Source: Acidobacteriota bacterium (GTDB lineage Bacteria; Acidobacteriota; UBA6911; RPQK01; JAPXNP01). Taken from it: DNA of 5,712 nucleotides. Positions within the stretch are counted from its first letter, which is position 1; each line of letters begins with the position of its first letter. This document shows, piece by piece, positions 5,623 to 5,712 of this stretch. The notes under the pieces are model-generated. The model worked only from the letters and a program-made list of their open reading frames with translations, was not told the origin of the DNA and did no database searches. The position numbers and the translations under genes were made by a program. The DNA lies in the NCBI GenBank assembly GCA_030614585.1, contig JAUWTT010000290.1, forward strand, positions 1-5,712, given 5' to 3'.

Positions 5623-5712
5623 GGATGCCGGATGCCGGATGCCGGATGCCGGATGCCGGATGCCGGATGCCGGATGCCGGATGCCGGATGCCGGATGCCG
5701 GATGCCGGATGC
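5623..5712. repeat. Perfect (GGATGCC)n heptanucleotide tandem array, cut by the window edge
   Basis: Twelve full copies of GGATGCC (5623-5706) plus six further bases are present without a single mismatch, and the array continues past the window, so its true length is unknown. The left edge is sharp: a GGGGG run at 5620-5624 merges into the first unit. Every unit carries the palindromic tetramer CCGG across its junction. Because 7 is not a multiple of 3 and no stop arises, every forward frame reads the same cyclic peptide (G-C-R-M-P-D-A) and every reverse frame G-I-R-H-P-A-S, so open frames here are not evidence of a gene. It lies 52 bp after sixA and is most likely an intergenic slipped-strand repeat; heptanucleotide arrays of this general kind (STRR) are known from cyanobacteria, though nothing else here suggests one. 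Confidence 0.97.

Noticed and set aside
5571..5712. The sixA frame stays open after its TGA to the window end (a Pro/Lys-rich stretch, then repeat-coded peptide), hinting at read-through or a broken longer gene
   Set aside because: Only about 17 codons are non-repeat, and the array cannot produce a stop in any frame, so openness is expected by chance. The 168-residue product is already full length for the family.
5623..5712. CRISPR-like or coding repeat at the right edge
   Set aside because: There are no unique spacers between units, and the 7 bp period gives the same peptide in every frame, so neither a CRISPR array nor a repeat protein is supported.

Overview
The window holds three complete genes, the start of a fourth, and the beginning of a perfect heptanucleotide tandem repeat that runs off the right edge. 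By eye the DNA is moderately GC-rich with purine-rich Shine-Dalgarno sites, and the proteins (PPK1, SulP-STAS-cNMP transporter, SixA-type phosphatase, membrane sensor N-terminus) fit a free-living Gram-negative bacterium. I cannot name a lineage from the sequence; a proteobacterium or desulfobacterium-like group is only a guess. There is no rRNA, tRNA, CRISPR array, insertion sequence or phage gene.

Layout. On the minus strand, read from right to left: ppk1 (4944-2782, polyphosphate kinase 1), an 82-83 bp gap with a hairpin, a SulP-family anion transporter fused to a STAS domain and a C-terminal cyclic-nucleotide-binding domain (2698-461), a 139 bp gap with a spaced repeat, then the first 107 codons of a membrane-anchored sensor protein (321-1) whose N-terminus resembles adenylate/guanylate cyclases or chemoreceptors. 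The three minus-strand genes could form one transcription unit, although the two gaps allow internal promoters. On the plus strand, divergent from ppk1, is a SixA-type histidine phosphatase (5064-5570). The 119 bp between the ppk1 and sixA starts carries an exact 7-4-7 direct repeat with an 11 bp period, the layout used by PhoB/OmpR-family response regulators. It lies almost midway between the two start codons.

How the genes may work together (inference). PPK1 makes polyphosphate through a phosphohistidine intermediate, and its divergent neighbour belongs to a family that removes phosphate from histidine. The transporter keeps the glutamate and arginine that bind cyclic nucleotide, and the next gene downstream may encode a nucleotide cyclase, so a locally made second messenger could gate anion uptake. 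The region therefore looks like a phosphate/anion and second-messenger locus. No component is individually new; the least explained items are the divergent-promoter repeat, the cNMP-gated transporter with its neighbouring sensor, and the (GGATGCC)n array after sixA.
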